Shown: piece by piece, positions 61,866 through 64,000 of the stretch
How the letters are laid out: each line of letters starts with the position of its first letter
How positions within the stretch are numbered: position 1 is the first letter of the stretch
NCBI GenBank assembly: GCA_905183005.1
Contig: CAJJDO010000132.1
Coordinates: 186,001-250,000 of the forward strand
Direction of reading: 5' to 3'
Length of the DNA stretch: 64,000 nucleotides
From: Paramecium pentaurelia
Lineage: Eukaryota > Ciliophora > Oligohymenophorea > Peniculida > Parameciidae
Notes under the pieces: generated by a model
Database searches by the model: none
What the model saw: the letters and a program-made list of their open reading frames with translations, nothing else
What the model was told of the DNA's origin: nothing
Program-made: the position numbers and the translations under genes

Positions 61866-62906
61866 ATGGATAAGGACATTGATGTAGACAAGGTTAATTA
61901 TATCTCCATCATAGATCTTAGAGAAATTATTGGAAACCAAGGGAGCTCGTAGTGGAAAACCAGTAAATCTCACAGAAAGTGAAATCAGATCATTATGTGT
62001 TAGAAGTAGAGAGATTTTCTTAACTTAACCAATGTTACTAGAATTGGAAGCACCTATTAAAATATGTGGTAAATCATTTCCTTTATATAAAGGTGATATT
62101 CATGGATAATATACTGATTTATTGAGATTATTTGAATATGGGGGATTTCCACCTGAAGCTAATTATTTATTTTTAGGTGATTATGTAGATAGGGGCAGAC
62201 AATCTTTAGAAACTATCTGTCTACTACTTGCATATAAGATTAAATATCCAGAGAATTTCTTCCTGCTTAGAGGAAATCATGAATGCTCTTAAATCAATCG
62301 TATATATGGATTCTATGATGAATGCAAAAGAAGATATAACATTAAATTGTGGAAAACATTCACAGATTGTTTCAATTGCTTACCAGTATGTGCAGTAATA
62401 GACGAAAAGATTATTTGCATGCATGGAGGACTATCTCCAGAATTGACAAATTTAGAATAAATACACAGGATTATGAGACCCATTGAAGTTCCAGACACAG
62501 GGTTATTATGTGATTTGTTGTGGTCTGATCCTGAAAAAGATGTCTAAGGATGGCAAGGTTATTTAAATTATTACCTATTTAGATAATGAGAGAGGTGTCT
62601 CTTATATTTTTGGAACAGATGTCATCTCTAATTTCTTAAAGAAAAATGATTTGGATTTAGTTTGTAGAGCTCATCAAGTTGTTGAAGAAGGATATGAATT
62701 CTTTGCTAAAAGATAATTAGTTACGGTCTTTTCAGCACCTAATTATTGTGGAGAGTTTGATAATTCAGGTTCTCTATAATTTAATTATTTTAGGAGCACT
62801 CATGAGTGTTGATGAAACGTTGATGTGTTCATTTCAAATATTAAAATCATAAGATAAAAGAAATGTTCCTTAGGCTAGACCAAGAACACCTAAATACGTT
62901 AATTGA
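61866..62906 (+). CDS. PPP1C: Protein phosphatase 1 catalytic subunit (PP1c)
   Basis: 322 residues with three introns (22 nt at the start, two of 25 nt near 62558 and 62771). All PPP motifs are intact: GDIHGQYTDLLRLFEYGG, FLGDYVDRGRQSLE, LLRGNHECSQINRIYGF, HGGLSPEL, LWSDPEKD, VCRAHQVVEEGYEFF and SAPNYCGEFDNSGALMSV. Length and the AHQVVEEGYEFF motif fit PP1 rather than PP2A. Metal ligands and the catalytic His are present, so an active enzyme is expected. PP1 specificity comes from regulators binding its RVxF groove; the divergent ankyrin gene is a candidate only by proximity. Confidence 0.95.
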
Positions 62907-63127
62907 TATATATTTGAATAATATTATATAAAACAATCATTGCATCTTTTTCATTAAGAATGTTTAGGATTAAATAATTATATATTAGATATCTAAATTA
63001 TTATTAAAATATATATGTTTATCAAAAAATTCATTAATATTACATATAAAAAATAATCATATTAAATATCTTTATTATAATTTAAAACCTACATCTTAAC
63101 TTATTTTTATTTCCTTTTATAAATTAA

Positions 63128-63164
<37 letters not shown>
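62907..63164. other. AT-rich spacer ending in a TAA/AAT microsatellite
   Basis: About 260 bp of AT-rich DNA after the PP1 stop. From 63131 to 63164 it is a TAA trinucleotide repeat of about 11 units, immediately upstream of the next ATG. No gene seen. Confidence 0.6.
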
Positions 63165-63165
<1 letters not shown>

Positions 63166-63423
63166 TGGACACACCTCCATAAAATAATTACAAACATAAT
63201 GCTGATGATAATTATAGACATGATCTTTGTTAAAAAATCCAAACAAAAACTGGAAGTAAAATTAAATATTTTATAAGAATTGACTCAAAATTAATAAGCA
63301 AAATAATTTTCAGAAAAAGATCAACTCTAAAAGATGTAGAATGATTTAAGGGGACAATTAAAGTATATTGATGAAACAAATTGGATGTTTGAGGGATTGA
63401 ACAATGCAAATGATAATTTTTGA
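63165..63423 (+). CDS. Small coiled-coil protein
   Basis: About 76 residues if one 28-nt intron (GTT...AAG near 63228-63255) is removed: MDTPPQNNYKHNADDNYRHD, then a Gln/Lys/Leu coiled coil (LQELTQNQQAKQFSEKD) and QLKYIDETNWMFEGLN at the end. Without the intron the N- and C-terminal parts are in different frames. The intron is unusual (GTT...AAG), so an ATG inside the second frame is an alternative start. No family assigned. Confidence 0.45.
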
Positions 63424-63753
63424 ATTTTTATATATTGTTAATCCTACTTAGATATTAATATATACTTTTAAATTAGAAATACTCATAAATAAGAGTAATT
63501 TGTCTATTCTTATGATTAAATTTACTGTTGAGTTTTGTTAATATAAATAATAAAGAGAATATAATGAAATAATCAGTTAATGAAATGTAATGAAATTTTG
63601 AATATTTTATTTTCTATTTGTAAATTAAATATATATATTGACTAGTTTAATGAGTGAGAGTAAAGTAACTTAAATGAAAAGATGTGAATTAATTTTATTA
63701 GTTGAATATTATAGTAATTTAAAAGTAGTTACTTTGAATAATTTATATTTTTA
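63424..63753. other. AT-rich intergenic spacer
   Basis: About 330 bp, strongly A/T with scattered TGA in all frames. I see no gene or other clear signal. Confidence 0.55.
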
Positions 63754-64000
63754 ATGGACTCATTATAAATACAGAAGTAGCTTATGGTTGAGTAATTGAA
63801 TAAATTAGAATACATGGATAAAATACTTCCTTTGCATAAGAATGAAGTATAAGCAGAGAAGAAATTGTAAGTTCAGATCAATAGTCTAAATTTCAAAAGA
63901 ATTATCGAAGGGTAGGAGAATAATAAATTGATGGCAGAAATAGAGGAGTCAAAATTAGATGTTCAAAAGAGTAGACACAAAGCCTTCCAGAAATATTTTA
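63754..64000 (+). CDS. Coiled-coil protein, 3' end beyond window
   Basis: From ATG 63754 (MDSLQIQKQLMVEQLNKLEY) the frame is open to the window edge, 82 residues. It is a clear heptad-rich coiled coil (EVQAEKKLQVQINSL, NKLMAEIEESKLDVQK). Truncated by the window. No further assignment possible. Confidence 0.55.

Noticed and set aside
1..64000. tRNA, rRNA, transposon or CRISPR array
   Set aside because: I found no cloverleaf-like G/C-rich segment, rRNA core, transposase motif or regularly spaced repeats in the spacers. A covariance-model search would be the proper test for tRNAs.

Overview
The window is almost certainly macronuclear DNA of a ciliate, most likely a Paramecium. Three things seen directly support this. 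(1) The sequence is extremely AT-rich. (2) Long conserved proteins only read through when TAA and TAG are decoded as glutamine and TGA is the sole stop. (3) The genes are cut by tiny introns of about 21-32 nt, mostly GTA...TAG, each of which restores a conserved reading frame. The genus is inferred from intron size and the code; I cannot name the species. Under the standard code nearly every gene would look like a set of short fragments. All coordinates below come from reading with the ciliate code and splicing these introns by eye.

Layout. 1-9.2 kb: the 3' part of a P-loop protein, two coiled-coil genes (one with a RING finger), an IQ-motif SPATA17-like protein, a DHHC-family membrane protein with a changed active site, a Gln-rich TFIIS-central-domain protein and cytochrome c. 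9.4-15.5 kb: small hypotheticals, a dual-specificity-phosphatase-like protein, a USP35/38-type deubiquitinase and a divergent signal-peptide-peptidase-like protein. 16-30 kb: a coiled-coil protein, PCF11 with a polyglutamine tract, a CAF-1 large-subunit homologue, a DUSP/MYND/USP deubiquitinase, TTLL9 and ORC1. 29-36 kb: a giant multi-pass PAS-like protein and a fragmented membrane-protein locus. 36-49.5 kb: a tetraspanin-like protein, a PH-like kinase, a PX protein, an SNF1/AMPK kinase, NUP93, a PP2C phosphatase, a coiled-coil protein and V-ATPase subunit E. 49.5-64 kb: a hybrid histidine kinase, a hypothetical, a VPS13 lipid-transfer protein, an ankyrin protein, PP1 and two short coiled-coil genes, the last cut by the window edge.

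This is a compact core-gene region, not an accessory island. Genes lie on both strands with spacers of about 20-400 bp. Several neighbours are nearly touching: 18 nt between the USP and TTLL9, 19 nt between the histidine kinase and V-ATPase E, and 21 nt between the divergent start codons of PP1 and the ankyrin gene. Functional themes are nuclear/chromatin (ORC1, CAF-1, PCF11, TFIIS-like, NUP93), ciliary (SPATA17-like, TTLL9, perhaps a dynein-assembly factor), phospho-signalling (three kinases, PP1, PP2C, a DSP-like protein) and membrane traffic (VPS13, PX, V-ATPase). I see no operon-like grouping, mobile element, CRISPR array, rRNA, tRNA or telomere repeat. The most notable features are three enzyme-family proteins whose catalytic motifs are altered (DHHC, DSP and GxGD protease), and two places where a gene appears broken by a stop or frameshift.
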